Positions 16,922-24,906 of a DNA stretch of 64,000 bases are shown one piece after another. Each line of letters opens with the position of its first letter. Positions within the stretch are counted from its first letter, which is position 1. The position numbers were made by a program, and so were the translations under genes. The notes below the pieces were generated by a model. It was not told where the DNA came from, did no database searches, and was given only the letters and a program-made list of their open reading frames with translations. This stretch comes from Chitinophaga sp. sic0106 (lineage in GTDB: Bacteria; Bacteroidota; Bacteroidia; Chitinophagales; Chitinophagaceae): contig NZ_JAHUWJ010000001.1 in assembly GCF_019219075.1 (NCBI RefSeq), positions 558,001 to 622,000 on the forward strand, given 5' to 3'.

Positions 16922-18586
16922 ATGGGCATACCTCAATTTCTTCGGAAAAATCAATATCGAAATCTTTTTTTACTGGGTTGGCTGGTGCTGGGGCTTCTTC
17001 AGGCCTGCTTTTCAGAGCTTTGGGACGATGAAGCCTACTATTGGGTATACTCCCGTCATCTGGACTGGGGGTACTTCGACCATCCGCCTATGATTGCCCT
17101 CCTGATAAAGATAGGTTACGGTCTGTTTCATAATGAGCTTGGTGTGCGGCTATTGGTAGTGGTACTGAATACCCTCACCTTATGGATTACCGCCAAGCTG
17201 CTTAGCAGGGAGGATAACCGGCTGTTCTACCTGATGCTTGGCTCTATGGGTGCCATGCAGGTAGGGGGCATGCTGGCCGTGCCGGATGTACCGCTGATAT
17301 TTTTTGCAGCCCTTTATTTCTGGGCTTACAAGGTGTTTGTGGATGAGCAAAGTTGGAAGAACACCATACTGCTGGCTATTTCCATGACGCTTATGTTTTA
17401 CAGTAAGTATCATGGTGTGCTGCTGGTTTTCTTTACATTGCTCTCCAACCTCAATCTGCTGCGTGTTTTCAAATACTACGTGGCGGTAATTATTACTTCG
17501 CTATTGTTCCTGCCACACATCATCTGGCAGTATAATCATGGATTCCCGTCGTTACAATATCATTTGGTAGAACGTAATGCATCGCATTATCATATCAGCT
17601 TTACGCTGGATTACCTCGCAGGGCAACTGCTGCTCTTTGGGCCGCTGCTGGGCTGGTTGGTGCTTTACTATGCGTTTATTTGTCCGATTCAGCATACGTT
17701 CGAAAGGGCGCTGAAGTATTCGGTGATCGGGGTGCTGGTATTTTTTATGATCAGTACCTTCAAAGGCAGGGTAGAGGCTAACTGGACGGTGATGTTGTTT
17801 ACGCCGGTGCTGATCCTGGCCCACCAAACGATTAAGCGCAAAGGCTGGAAAGGGCGCGCATTCCTGTACAGCTTACCGGCTACCTTGTTGCTGGTGCTGG
17901 TAGTTAGGGTATATATGGTATGGGATTTTATGCCGGGAACCGAAATCCGGCCAGAGATTCACCATAACCGGGAATGGACTTCGAAAGTGGCTGCTGCTGC
18001 GGGCGACAGGCCTGTGGTGTTTATGAACAGTTACCAGTTGCCGTCCAAATATATGTTTTACACCGGCAACCTTTCCTATAGCCTGAACTCCCGCTATTCC
18101 CGCCGTAGCCAGTATAATTACTGGGATACAGAAACGCAGCTGTGGGGTAAGCAGGTGGTGGTTTTCGGACCTAATCTGCCTATTACTGACAGTGTGGTAA
18201 GCGGACGTGGAACCTGGGATTATTATGTAGATTCTGCTTATTATTCCTATAATCTTATCCAGCTGAAACCTGCTGCCACGCAGCTTAAAGTGAGGAGGGG
18301 CGAGCATTACAAACTGGTAGTGGCGCCGGAGAACTGGTATCATCGTCCGGTGCCTATTAACTGGAAAAATGAACCGGTGATTGGTTATGGATTTACGTCT
18401 AAAGATTCTGCCTATGCGCCGGTTAAAACCGAGCTGACCTTGGCCAGGGCCATCAGCAGGCGGTTGACGAGCATGGAAGTGATTATGCCGGATAAGCCAG
18501 GTAAGTACCAGCTGAAATGCAGTGTGTTTGCGGATCCTATGCCACCAACGCATAATAGCCAGGTGATTCAGGTGATCGTTGAATAA
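16922..18586 (+). CDS. ArnT/PMT-type glycosyltransferase family 39 membrane protein
   Basis: Polytopic inner-membrane enzyme of 554 aa. The N-terminal loop after the first helix has ELWDDEAYYWVYSRHL followed by WGYFDHPPM, the Asp/Glu and HPP signature of the GT39/PMT_2 family, which transfers sugars from polyprenyl-phosphate donors to lipids or proteins on the periplasmic side. About ten hydrophobic segments cover residues 15-350; the C-terminal third is a soluble periplasmic domain. Acceptor unknown. Starts 39 nt after nagA and ends at a strong bidirectional hairpin. Confidence 0.88.
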   Translation: MGIPQFLRKNQYRNLFLLGWLVLGLLQACFSELWDDEAYYWVYSRHLDWGYFDHPPMIALLIKIGYGLFHNELGVRLLVVVLNTLTLWITAKLLSREDNRLFYLMLGSMGAMQVGGMLAVPDVPLIFFAALYFWAYKVFVDEQSWKNTILLAISMTLMFYSKYHGVLLVFFTLLSNLNLLRVFKYYVAVIITSLLFLPHIIWQYNHGFPSLQYHLVERNASHYHISFTLDYLAGQLLLFGPLLGWLVLYYAFICPIQHTFERALKYSVIGVLVFFMISTFKGRVEANWTVMLFTPVLILAHQTIKRKGWKGRAFLYSLPATLLLVLVVRVYMVWDFMPGTEIRPEIHHNREWTSKVAAAAGDRPVVFMNSYQLPSKYMFYTGNLSYSLNSRYSRRSQYNYWDTETQLWGKQVVVFGPNLPITDSVVSGRGTWDYYVDSAYYSYNLIQLKPAATQLKVRRGEHYKLVVAPENWYHRPVPINWKNEPVIGYGFTSKDSAYAPVKTELTLARAISRRLTSMEVIMPDKPGKYQLKCSVFADPMPPTHNSQVIQVIVE

Positions 18587-18599
18587 AACTTTTTTATAG

Positions 18600-18642
18600 A
18601 TGCAAAAGGGGCGTGGACCTGCGGTCCACGCCCCTTTTGCAT
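18600..18642. terminator. Long bidirectional hairpin, 20-bp arms
   Basis: Perfect 20-bp arms (18600-18619 and 18623-18642) with a TGC loop, so GCA on the minus strand. The arms begin ATGCAAAAGGGGCG, giving A- and T-rich flanks on both sides. It lies between the convergent GT39 and thiL genes. A second hairpin follows immediately. Confidence 0.85.
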
Positions 18643-18644
18643 TT

Positions 18645-18669
18645 TGCCCGTCGTCATCGGTGACGGGCA
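18645..18669. repeat. Second hairpin of the GT39-thiL pair
   Basis: TGCCCGTC (18645-18652) / GACGGGCA (18662-18669), 9-nt loop, followed by GATGCAAAAAAAA, which repeats the start of the preceding hairpin (GATGCAAAA). On the minus strand that run of T precedes the hairpin. Confidence 0.6.
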
Positions 18670-18682
18670 GATGCAAAAAAAA

Positions 18683-19717
18683 TTATTGTTGGAAGGCGTT
18701 CCAGCCTTGTGACACCAGTTTAAATTTGTTCCCACCTTTGGTGATGATGTGAGCGCCTTCGCTGATATCGGCCATATAGCCTACTACGCTGATTTGTTCA
18801 TTGAGTACGATTTTATCGTAATCTTCCTGCTTCATGGTAAAGAGCAGTTCATAGTCTTCACCACCACTGAGAGCGCAGGCGGTAGGGTCCAGGCCAAATT
18901 TGAGGGCCATTTCCTTGCTTTCCTGGGAGATGGGAATTTTATCTTCATACAGTACTGCACCGAGGTTGCTCTGTTTGCAGATATGCAGTATTTCTGAGCT
19001 GAGGCCATCGCTGATGTCCATCATGGAGGTTGGCTTGATATCGCTTTCTGCCAGGAACTGGATAATATCTTTTCTGGCTTCCGGTTTCAGCTGCCGGCCT
19101 ATGATATAGGTTTGATCTTCCAGGTCTGGGGCCAGTTGTGGATTTTCCAGGTAGATTTTCTTTTCTCTTTCAAGAAGCGTCAATCCAAGGTAGGCTGCGC
19201 CGAGGTCGCCGGATACGCAGAGCAGGTCGCCTTTTTGAGCGGTGGACCTTTTAACGAACTGGTCAGGTGTTACTTCTCCGATGGCGGTAACGCTGATTAC
19301 CAGTCCTTTCTGCGAGTTGCTGGTATCGCCGCCGATGAGGTCCACACCGTATTTTTCGCAGGCGGCATACACGCCTTCGTAAAATTCGTTGAGGGCTTCG
19401 AGGGAGAAGCGGTTGGAGAAAGCGATGCTGATGGTGATCTGGGTAGGGGTAGCGTTCATCGCGTATATATCGGAGAGGTTTACTACCACTGATTTATAGC
19501 CCAGGTGTTTCATGGGTACGTACATGAGGTCGAAGTGGATACCTTCCACGAGCATGTCAGTACTGATCACGGTTTGCTTGCCGAAGTGATCGATAACGGC
19601 GGCATCGTCGCCAACGCCGAGGACGGTGCTGGCATTTTGTATTTCTATATTCCGGGTGAGATAGTCGATTAAACCAAATTCACCGAGGTCGTTTATTTCT
19701 GTTCTTTCCTGTTCCAT
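18683..19717 (-). CDS. thiL: Thiamine-monophosphate kinase
   Basis: Phosphorylates thiamine monophosphate to the cofactor thiamine diphosphate. Family hallmarks over 344 aa: EFGLIDYLT at the N-terminus, GVGDDAAVID (Mg-ATP-binding Asp pair), STDMLVEGIHFDL, SDIYAMNATPTQ, GGDTSNSQKG, and SMMDISDGLSSEI plus SGGEDYELLFTM in the C-terminal half. It lies 2 nt downstream of suhB on the minus strand, so the two form one operon. No other thiamine genes are nearby. Confidence 0.95.
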   Translation of the reverse strand: MEQERTEINDLGEFGLIDYLTRNIEIQNASTVLGVGDDAAVIDHFGKQTVISTDMLVEGIHFDLMYVPMKHLGYKSVVVNLSDIYAMNATPTQITISIAFSNRFSLEALNEFYEGVYAACEKYGVDLIGGDTSNSQKGLVISVTAIGEVTPDQFVKRSTAQKGDLLCVSGDLGAAYLGLTLLEREKKIYLENPQLAPDLEDQTYIIGRQLKPEARKDIIQFLAESDIKPTSMMDISDGLSSEILHICKQSNLGAVLYEDKIPISQESKEMALKFGLDPTACALSGGEDYELLFTMKQEDYDKIVLNEQISVVGYMADISEGAHIITKGGNKFKLVSQGWNAFQQ

Positions 19718-19719
19718 AA

Positions 19720-20490
19720 CTATTTCCCGTTTACGAGGTCTTGCAATGCTTGATGGATATGGCCGTTGGTGGCCAGTATTGTTTTCTGGTATGGGGAGTA
19801 TCTGTCACCGTTATAGTCGGTTACTTTACCGCCTGCTTCTTCCACGATGAGGAAACCTGCTGCGGAGTCCCATGCCTGGAGATGGTGTTCGTAGAACCCG
19901 TCGAACCGGCCGCAGGCTACCCAGCAGAGGTCGATCGCTGCGGAGCCGAGTCGGCGCACCGGCAGTCCCATTTTGATGATGCGTTCAAATACCACCATTG
20001 GGTTATTCAGGGATTCTTCCCATTTGTAGGGAAAGCCTGTTACGAGGAGGCATTGGTTAAAGTTGCCGTTTTTGGATACCTGGATAGGTTTATCGTTCAG
20101 GGTGGCGCCTTTACCTTTTTCAGCCACGAAGAGTTCGTTCATGAAGGGGTTATAGACCGCACCGAGGATCATTTCTCCGTCTTTTTCCACACCGATAGAC
20201 ACGCAGCAGATCGGTACACCGTTTGCGAAGTTTACGGTGCCGTCGATAGGGTCGATGATCCATTTGATATTGGATTCGGAGGGGATTACACCTGCCTCTT
20301 CGGAGAGGATGAAATGGTCCGGAAAGGCGCTGTGAATCACTTCAATGATTGCCTTTTCAGACTTCTTATCCGCCTCGGTAACGAGGTCGTTCAGGGAGCT
20401 TTTGCTGCTCACCTCAAAAGGGCCGTTAAAATATTGTTGCAGTATTTTTCCGCCGGCTTCAGTAGCTTTGAGCAAGGTTGCTTTTAACAT
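19720..20490 (-). CDS. Inositol monophosphatase family protein (SuhB-like)
   Basis: Mg2+/Li+-sensitive phosphatase, 256 aa. Metal-binding motifs are intact: SEEAGV (Glu-Glu), WIIDPIDGTVNF (DPIDGT) and the C-terminal AWDSAAGFLIVEEAGG. Substrates in the family include inositol-1-P, histidinol-P, 3'-phosphoadenosine 5'-phosphate and others; the sequence alone does not decide. First gene of the thiL operon. A TACCTTTG box sits only 4 nt upstream of its ATG. Confidence 0.9.
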   Translation of the reverse strand: MLKATLLKATEAGGKILQQYFNGPFEVSSKSSLNDLVTEADKKSEKAIIEVIHSAFPDHFILSEEAGVIPSESNIKWIIDPIDGTVNFANGVPICCVSIGVEKDGEMILGAVYNPFMNELFVAEKGKGATLNDKPIQVSKNGNFNQCLLVTGFPYKWEESLNNPMVVFERIIKMGLPVRRLGSAAIDLCWVACGRFDGFYEHHLQAWDSAAGFLIVEEAGGKVTDYNGDRYSPYQKTILATNGHIHQALQDLVNGK

Positions 20491-20494
20491 GCGG

Positions 20495-20502
20495 CAAAGG
20501 TA
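20495..20502 (-). promoter_or_regulatory. Candidate -7 box (TACCTTTG) for suhB-thiL
   Basis: On the minus strand this exact TAnnTTTG match ends 4 nt before the suhB ATG (20490), suggesting a leaderless or nearly leaderless transcript. No TTG at 19-nt spacing. Confidence 0.4.
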
Positions 20503-20577
20503 AATATCAATTACGACATAGTGATGGCTTAAATGTCTCCCACAAAGGGGGAATTCGCAAATCGTAATAATATTCGA

Positions 20578-20585
20578 TATTTTTG
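20578..20585 (+). promoter_or_regulatory. Candidate -7 box (TATTTTTG) for the GH3-family gene
   Basis: Exact TAnnTTTG match 19 nt before the ATG at 20605, divergent from the suhB box. It supports the 20605 start, because the in-frame ATG at 20533 lies upstream of it. Confidence 0.45.
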
Positions 20586-20604
20586 CAGTTCAATAGGAAA
20601 ATTA

Positions 20605-22143
20605 ATGGCCATTATAGGAAATCTTATTTCCAGGTCGCTGAGGATCAGGAAAAAGTTTACATTCAAGTTAGGCACACCGCGGCAGTACCAGCTGCAGGTG
20701 TTGCATCGTTTGCTGGAGAAGGCCAAAGACACTGAATTCGGACGCCATTATCAGTTCCAGGACATCCTGGATAACCCAAACTTTATAGGGCAGTATAAGG
20801 ACAAGGTACCTGTGCACAACTACACCAAAATGCATAAAGAATGGTGGTACAAGTGCCTCGAGGGGGAAGAAAATGTGAGCTGGCCCGAGAAAATTAAATA
20901 CTTCGCGCTGAGTTCCGGCACTTCTGAATCCGCCAGTAAACATATTCCGGTTACTAAGGATATGTTAAAAACGGTGAAGAAAGTGGGGGTGAAGCAGCTG
21001 TATTCCATGGCTAACTTCAATATTCCGCCAAGATCCTACGAAAAAGGCATTCTTATGCTGGGCGGTACTACTTCACTTTACGAAAAAGGGGATTATTATG
21101 AAGGGGATATGAGTGGCATTCAGGCCAAGAATATTCCAAGATGGTTCCGCAGGTTCTATAAACCGGGCGGTAAAATCTCCCGAAAACCAGATTGGGAACA
21201 GCGTATTAAGCTGATTGTGCGTAAAGCACGACAGTGGGACGTGGGTACCGTCTGTGGAGTCCCTGCCTGGGTACAGATTGTACTGGAAGAAATCATCAAA
21301 TACCACGGCGTTAAGCATATCCACGAAATATGGCCTAACCTGGCTATTTATATTCACGGAGGGGTATCCTTTGAGCCATACCGCGACAGCTTCCAGAAGC
21401 TGCTCGGAAAGCCGATTACGTTTATTGAAACGTACATGGCATCAGAAGGTTCCTTCGGATTCCAGGCCCGCCCTGGGACAAGGGGTATCAAGCTGGTACT
21501 GAACGCGGGTATCTTCTATGAGTTCATTCCGTTTAACGAGGAAAACTTTGATGCAGAGGGAGAGGTAAAACCGAATCCTAAGTCTTACATGATCAATGAG
21601 GTGGTGGAAGACGTAGAATACGCAGTGATGCTGTCTACCTGTGCAGGGGCATGGCGTTACCTTATTGGCGACGTAGTGAAGTTCACTTCCGTGAAGGAGC
21701 ACGAAATCGTGATTGTAGGCCGTACCAAGCAATTCCTCAGCCTATGCGGGGAGCATATGAGTATCGATAACATGAACAAGGCGATCGATACCGTGCAGAA
21801 GAAGCTGGGCATTACCATCAGAGAATTTACGGTAGCAGGGTTCCCATATGAGAACCTGTTTGCACACCGCTGGTATATAGGTACAGACAACATAAATGTG
21901 GATGCGTCCAAAGTGCGTGAAATCATTGATCAGACGCTTGCGGAGGTAAATGATGACTATGCGGTGGAAAGAACATCTGCGTTGAAAGATGTGTTTGTGG
22001 AAGTATTGCCTAATGAGGTGTTTATTGATTACCTCCGTTGCAAAGGCAAGGAGGGAGCCATGAACAAGTTCCCGAGAGTGATGAAGGGTGAGAAGCTGAA
22101 GGACTGGGAAAAATTTTTGGAAGGCAAAACCGTTAAGCAGTAA
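20605..22143 (+). CDS. GH3 auxin-responsive promoter family protein (acyl-adenylating enzyme)
   Basis: Bacterial member of the plant GH3 family, 512 aa, an ANL-like fold that adenylates a carboxylate and often conjugates it to an amine. Seen motifs: FALSSGTSESASKHIPVT (P-loop-like, SSGTS), a central block FIETYMASEGSFGFQ (Y..SEG, AMP binding), and YLIGDVVKFTSV (GD.V). The bacterial substrate is not known. The longer frame from 20533 is rejected because a promoter box sits inside it. The LysE exporter gene starts 30 nt downstream, so a link between product and export is possible. Confidence 0.88.
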   Translation: MAIIGNLISRSLRIRKKFTFKLGTPRQYQLQVLHRLLEKAKDTEFGRHYQFQDILDNPNFIGQYKDKVPVHNYTKMHKEWWYKCLEGEENVSWPEKIKYFALSSGTSESASKHIPVTKDMLKTVKKVGVKQLYSMANFNIPPRSYEKGILMLGGTTSLYEKGDYYEGDMSGIQAKNIPRWFRRFYKPGGKISRKPDWEQRIKLIVRKARQWDVGTVCGVPAWVQIVLEEIIKYHGVKHIHEIWPNLAIYIHGGVSFEPYRDSFQKLLGKPITFIETYMASEGSFGFQARPGTRGIKLVLNAGIFYEFIPFNEENFDAEGEVKPNPKSYMINEVVEDVEYAVMLSTCAGAWRYLIGDVVKFTSVKEHEIVIVGRTKQFLSLCGEHMSIDNMNKAIDTVQKKLGITIREFTVAGFPYENLFAHRWYIGTDNINVDASKVREIIDQTLAEVNDDYAVERTSALKDVFVEVLPNEVFIDYLRCKGKEGAMNKFPRVMKGEKLKDWEKFLEGKTVKQ

Positions 22144-22173
22144 TCATACAATCAGCACCAGGATAAGTAAAGC

Positions 22174-22812
22174 ATGATAGCAGCAATAATAGCAGGATTA
22201 GGTCTGGGATTGGTATTATCGGTTTCTGTGGGCCCTGTAATTTTCGCTATAATCAAATACAGCGTAAATAATGGCTTCAAGGCCGGTATTGCCTTTGCTT
22301 TAGGAGTGTCCATCAGTGATGCATTTTATGTGACAATCGGAAATCTGTCTACCGCGTTTATTGCCGACCTGACAGAATACAACCGTTACATTGGTATCTG
22401 CGGAGGATTGCTGTTAATAGGTATGGGATTGTACTCTCTGCTATTTAAAAAGGTGAGAATCAGTACCGGTGAAGAAAAGCCGGAGATGTTCCGGACGCAC
22501 GACTATCTGAAAATATGGCTGGCCGGGTTTCTGATGAATACCCTGAATCCGGGTGTTATTTTGTTCTGGCTGCCCATCTGTATTGCTTATGCGGGTCAGG
22601 CAACCTCCTACAAGATTGCGATGTATGGCATTTGTTTGACGATGGTGGTATCGATGGATATTTTGAAGGTATTTGTGGCCGACAGGATCCGTCATAAACT
22701 CACTTTAACGAATGTTACCTGGCTGAACAGGATATCAGGGATCAGCATGATCATATTTGGCCTGGTGTTGATGTACAAGATATTCCTTGATCCGTCCGGG
22801 TTAGGGCATTGA
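22174..22812 (+). CDS. LysE/RhtB family exporter
   Basis: Inner-membrane exporter of 212 aa with six hydrophobic segments. The N-terminal GLGLVLSVSVGPVIFAIIKYSVNNGFKAGIAFALGVSISDAFY is shared with the family (GP...I...S...G...G...G...D) and NTLNPGVILFW is its second signature. Such proteins export amino acids or small related molecules; this subgroup is common in Bacteroidota. Likely co-transcribed with the GH3-family enzyme. A cluster of hairpins and a strong terminator follow. Confidence 0.85.
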   Translation: MIAAIIAGLGLGLVLSVSVGPVIFAIIKYSVNNGFKAGIAFALGVSISDAFYVTIGNLSTAFIADLTEYNRYIGICGGLLLIGMGLYSLLFKKVRISTGEEKPEMFRTHDYLKIWLAGFLMNTLNPGVILFWLPICIAYAGQATSYKIAMYGICLTMVVSMDILKVFVADRIRHKLTLTNVTWLNRISGISMIIFGLVLMYKIFLDPSGLGH

Positions 22813-22832
22813 TGAAACCAGGGGCATGGCTT

Positions 22833-22877
22833 CCGCGCGTAGCGCGGTTATCACAAAACTGGCACCGAAGGTGTCAG
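22833..22877. repeat. Twin hairpins with GTA and GAA loops
   Basis: First hairpin CCGCGC (22833-22838) loop GTA GCGCGG (22842-22847). Second CTGGCACC (22859-22866) loop GAA GGTGTCAG (22870-22877) with one wobble. They sit between the lysE stop and the terminator. Confidence 0.7.
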
Positions 22878-22904
22878 GGAAAATCGATAATAATTTATCA
22901 AAAT

Positions 22905-22938
22905 AAAAAGGTGCTGCGGATCCCCGCAGCACCTTTTT
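22905..22938. terminator. Bidirectional terminator between lysE and korB
   Basis: Perfect 15-bp arms AAAAAGGTGCTGCGG (22905-22919) and CCGCAGCACCTTTTT (22924-22938), 4-nt loop. A/T ends on both sides allow it to stop both convergent genes. Confidence 0.9.
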
Positions 22939-22960
22939 GATATTATGAAATAAAGCAGTG

Positions 22961-23995
22961 TTACTTGATGGTCCAGGTTTCATTACCTGCGAAGAGTTTA
23001 TCAAGGTTTCCAGGACCTTTTCTGTCGAGTACGTCAGAAAGCTGGAAAGACATGATCTCTTCGTAGGTAGGGCGATGTGCCTGATAGAACACACCGAAAG
23101 GACGTGGTAAATGTCCTTCTACACGAGGATCATCGAACATGCGGGTAAGCAGTTGTGCTTTCAGGAAGTCGTTTTCGTCGTGAACCCAGAGGTCATCAGC
23201 GCTAAAATCAGCACCGATTTCTACAACTACTGGTTTCAGGCCGTCGAAGCGGATACCTTTGTTTTTCTGGGCACCAAAGATGAGTGGTTTACCCTGTTCC
23301 ACAAAGATAGTTTCATCGCCTTTTGTAGACTTCTCTGTAAATACTTCAAACGCACCATCATTAAAGATGTTACAGTTCTGGTAAATTTCCAGGAAAGAAG
23401 CGCCTTTATGGGCGTGGCTACGTTTCAGCATCTCCTGGAGGTGTTTAGGGTCACGGTCCATACTGCGGGCAATAAAGGTGGCATCAGCGCCCATGGCCAG
23501 TGCCATTGGGTTAAACGGATGGTCGATACTACCGAAAGGGGTGGACTTGGTAACTTTATTAGCTTCAGAGGTAGGGGAATACTGGCCTTTTGTTAAACCA
23601 TAGATCTGGTTGTTAAAGAGCAGGATATTCACATCAAAGTTGCGGCGCAGCAGGTGAATGGTATGGTTACCACCGATGGAGAGGCCGTCACCGTCGCCGG
23701 TAACGATCCATACACTCAGTTCAGGGCGGGCAGCCTTTAAGCCGGAGGCAATGGCGGTAGCGCGACCATGGATCGAGTGCATCCCGTAGGTGTTCATGTA
23801 GTAAGGGAAGCGGGAAGAACAGCCGATACCAGATACAATCACAATATTTTCACGTGGCACGCCCAGTGCAGGCATGATGGTTTGAACCTGTTTTAATATA
23901 GAGTAGTCACCGCAGCCCGGGCACCAGCGCACTTCCTGGTCGGTGGCAAAGTCTTTAGCCGTTAAGGCCTGCGGAGCTATAGTTGCTGTTGACAT
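22961..23995 (-). CDS. 2-oxoacid:ferredoxin oxidoreductase, beta subunit
   Basis: Thiamine-diphosphate-binding half of a 2-oxoglutarate or pyruvate:ferredoxin oxidoreductase (344 aa). RWCPGCGDYSIL provides Cys ligands of the beta-subunit FeS cluster; GIGCSSRFPYY and GDGDGLSIGGNH with LLFNNQIYGLTKGQ form the ThDP/Mg site (GDG...NN). The closest named type is KorB. The alpha subunit normally lies directly upstream, but here the upstream minus-strand gene is a carboxymuconolactone-decarboxylase-like protein and no korA is present, so its partner must be elsewhere. Only this subunit ends at the shared terminator. Confidence 0.93.
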   Translation of the reverse strand: MSTATIAPQALTAKDFATDQEVRWCPGCGDYSILKQVQTIMPALGVPRENIVIVSGIGCSSRFPYYMNTYGMHSIHGRATAIASGLKAARPELSVWIVTGDGDGLSIGGNHTIHLLRRNFDVNILLFNNQIYGLTKGQYSPTSEANKVTKSTPFGSIDHPFNPMALAMGADATFIARSMDRDPKHLQEMLKRSHAHKGASFLEIYQNCNIFNDGAFEVFTEKSTKGDETIFVEQGKPLIFGAQKNKGIRFDGLKPVVVEIGADFSADDLWVHDENDFLKAQLLTRMFDDPRVEGHLPRPFGVFYQAHRPTYEEIMSFQLSDVLDRKGPGNLDKLFAGNETWTIK

Positions 23996-24061
23996 TAGAA
24001 TGGATTAAATATATGTTTTATATAGAATGTAAAGTTACGACAGATCGCTGGAAAATAAGTA

Positions 24062-24406
24062 TCACTGCGCTGTCAATTCTTCCCAATATTCTGCTGCTCT
24101 GCGTGTGTGCGGGATAACGATTGTTCCGCCTACAATATTCGCTACTGCAAAAATTTCATACATCTCTTCAGTGGTGATGCCTTGCTCGTAGGACTTACCC
24201 AGGTGGTATTTGATACAATCATCGCAGCGCAGTACCATAGAAGCCACCAGGCCCAGCATTTCCTTTGTTTTGGTGCTTAAGGCGCCTTCTGCATAGGTAT
24301 TGGTATCCAGGTTAAATAAGCGGTTTATCACCTTATTCTGTTTGCCCAGAATCACGTCATTCATCTTAGCTCTATACTCATTAAACTCCTCGATGGCTTT
24401 TCCCAT
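24062..24406 (-). CDS. Carboxymuconolactone decarboxylase/AhpD-like protein
   Basis: Small helical protein of 114 aa with the AhpD-type redox motif in VLRCDDCIKYHLGKSYEQG (CxxC followed by H, where family members use Cys-x-x-Cys and a downstream His as catalytic centre). Such proteins act in peroxide and thiol redox chemistry or as decarboxylases. The gene lies 66 nt upstream of the oxidoreductase beta subunit on the same strand; co-transcription is possible. Confidence 0.88.
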   Translation of the reverse strand: MGKAIEEFNEYRAKMNDVILGKQNKVINRLFNLDTNTYAEGALSTKTKEMLGLVASMVLRCDDCIKYHLGKSYEQGITTEEMYEIFAVANIVGGTIVIPHTRRAAEYWEELTAQ

Positions 24407-24469
24407 ATATATGCTGTTTTATAATGTGATAAATTTGTTTTCCAGGCATTAAAGCTATGAAAGGATTTA

Positions 24470-24477
24470 CAAATATA
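24470..24477 (-). promoter_or_regulatory. Candidate -7 box (TATATTTG) for the AhpD-like gene
   Basis: Exact TAnnTTTG on the minus strand, 63 nt before the ATG at 24406. No clear -33 element. Confidence 0.35.
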
Positions 24478-24578
24478 GATTAATCTACTGGTTAAGTAGA
24501 CTGTGCGGGCTATAACGAGTGTTTATGCGTCATAACTAAAAGTTATAGCAAGTAATACAGCCTCTCTTAATTACGTTT

Positions 24579-24811
24579 CAGCCGGACCTTCGGTGCGGCT
24601 GATGCAGGGGCTCCGCAGCAGCCCCTGGTAGCGGGATGGAAAAGCACGCCACGATCCCGGATGGGTTCAACCCTTCTAAAGCCGGAGCTTAACTGTCGCC
24701 GCATGAAAGATAACAACCTACGATCAGCAGGCTGGTTTCCCGGATGCCAACGCCATGCGGCAAAAGAGGACGGTGCCGCGCACCCTCCCAAATGATGCCT
24801 TCGGCATCATT
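24579..24811. repeat. GC-rich palindromic island bounded by GAA-loop hairpins
   Basis: Left end: CAGCCGGACC (24579-24588) loop TTC GGTGCGGCTG (24592-24601), one mismatch. Next: CAGGGGCT (24605-24612) / AGCCCCTG (24620-24627). Then CGGGAT (24632-24637) / ATCCCG (24654-24659). Right end: AATGATGCC (24791-24799) loop TTC GGCATCATT (24803-24811), perfect. Read on the minus strand both end loops are GAA. The compact GC-rich block amid AT-rich flanks looks like an inserted interspersed repeat or a structured RNA; I cannot tell which. Confidence 0.6.
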
Positions 24812-24906
24812 CTCCAACAAAAACCAATGAAGCCCTATTAAATTAATAGACTATTCGTATCTTAATCAAACACAAAACCCACATCTTCCAACAATCTGAA
24901 TCTGTT

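Larger units (their letters stand above)
24407..24906. other. Intergenic region with palindromic island
   Basis: Divergent gap between the AhpD-like gene and the M28 peptidase. The first 130 nt are AT-rich and contain the candidate minus-strand promoter; then comes a GC-rich island of hairpins (24579-24811); the last 95 nt are AT-rich again. A 74-codon minus-strand frame (24567-24791) runs through the island but looks like a by-product of its composition. Confidence 0.6.

Noticed and set aside
20533..20604. Longer start for the GH3-family protein
   Set aside because: A TAnnTTTG promoter box lies inside this stretch and the conserved N-terminus begins at 20605.
24567..24791. 74-codon minus-strand ORF rich in Ala, Arg, Gly and Pro
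   Set aside because: It runs through a palindromic GC-rich block and has no start signal or domain; the frame is a by-product of composition.
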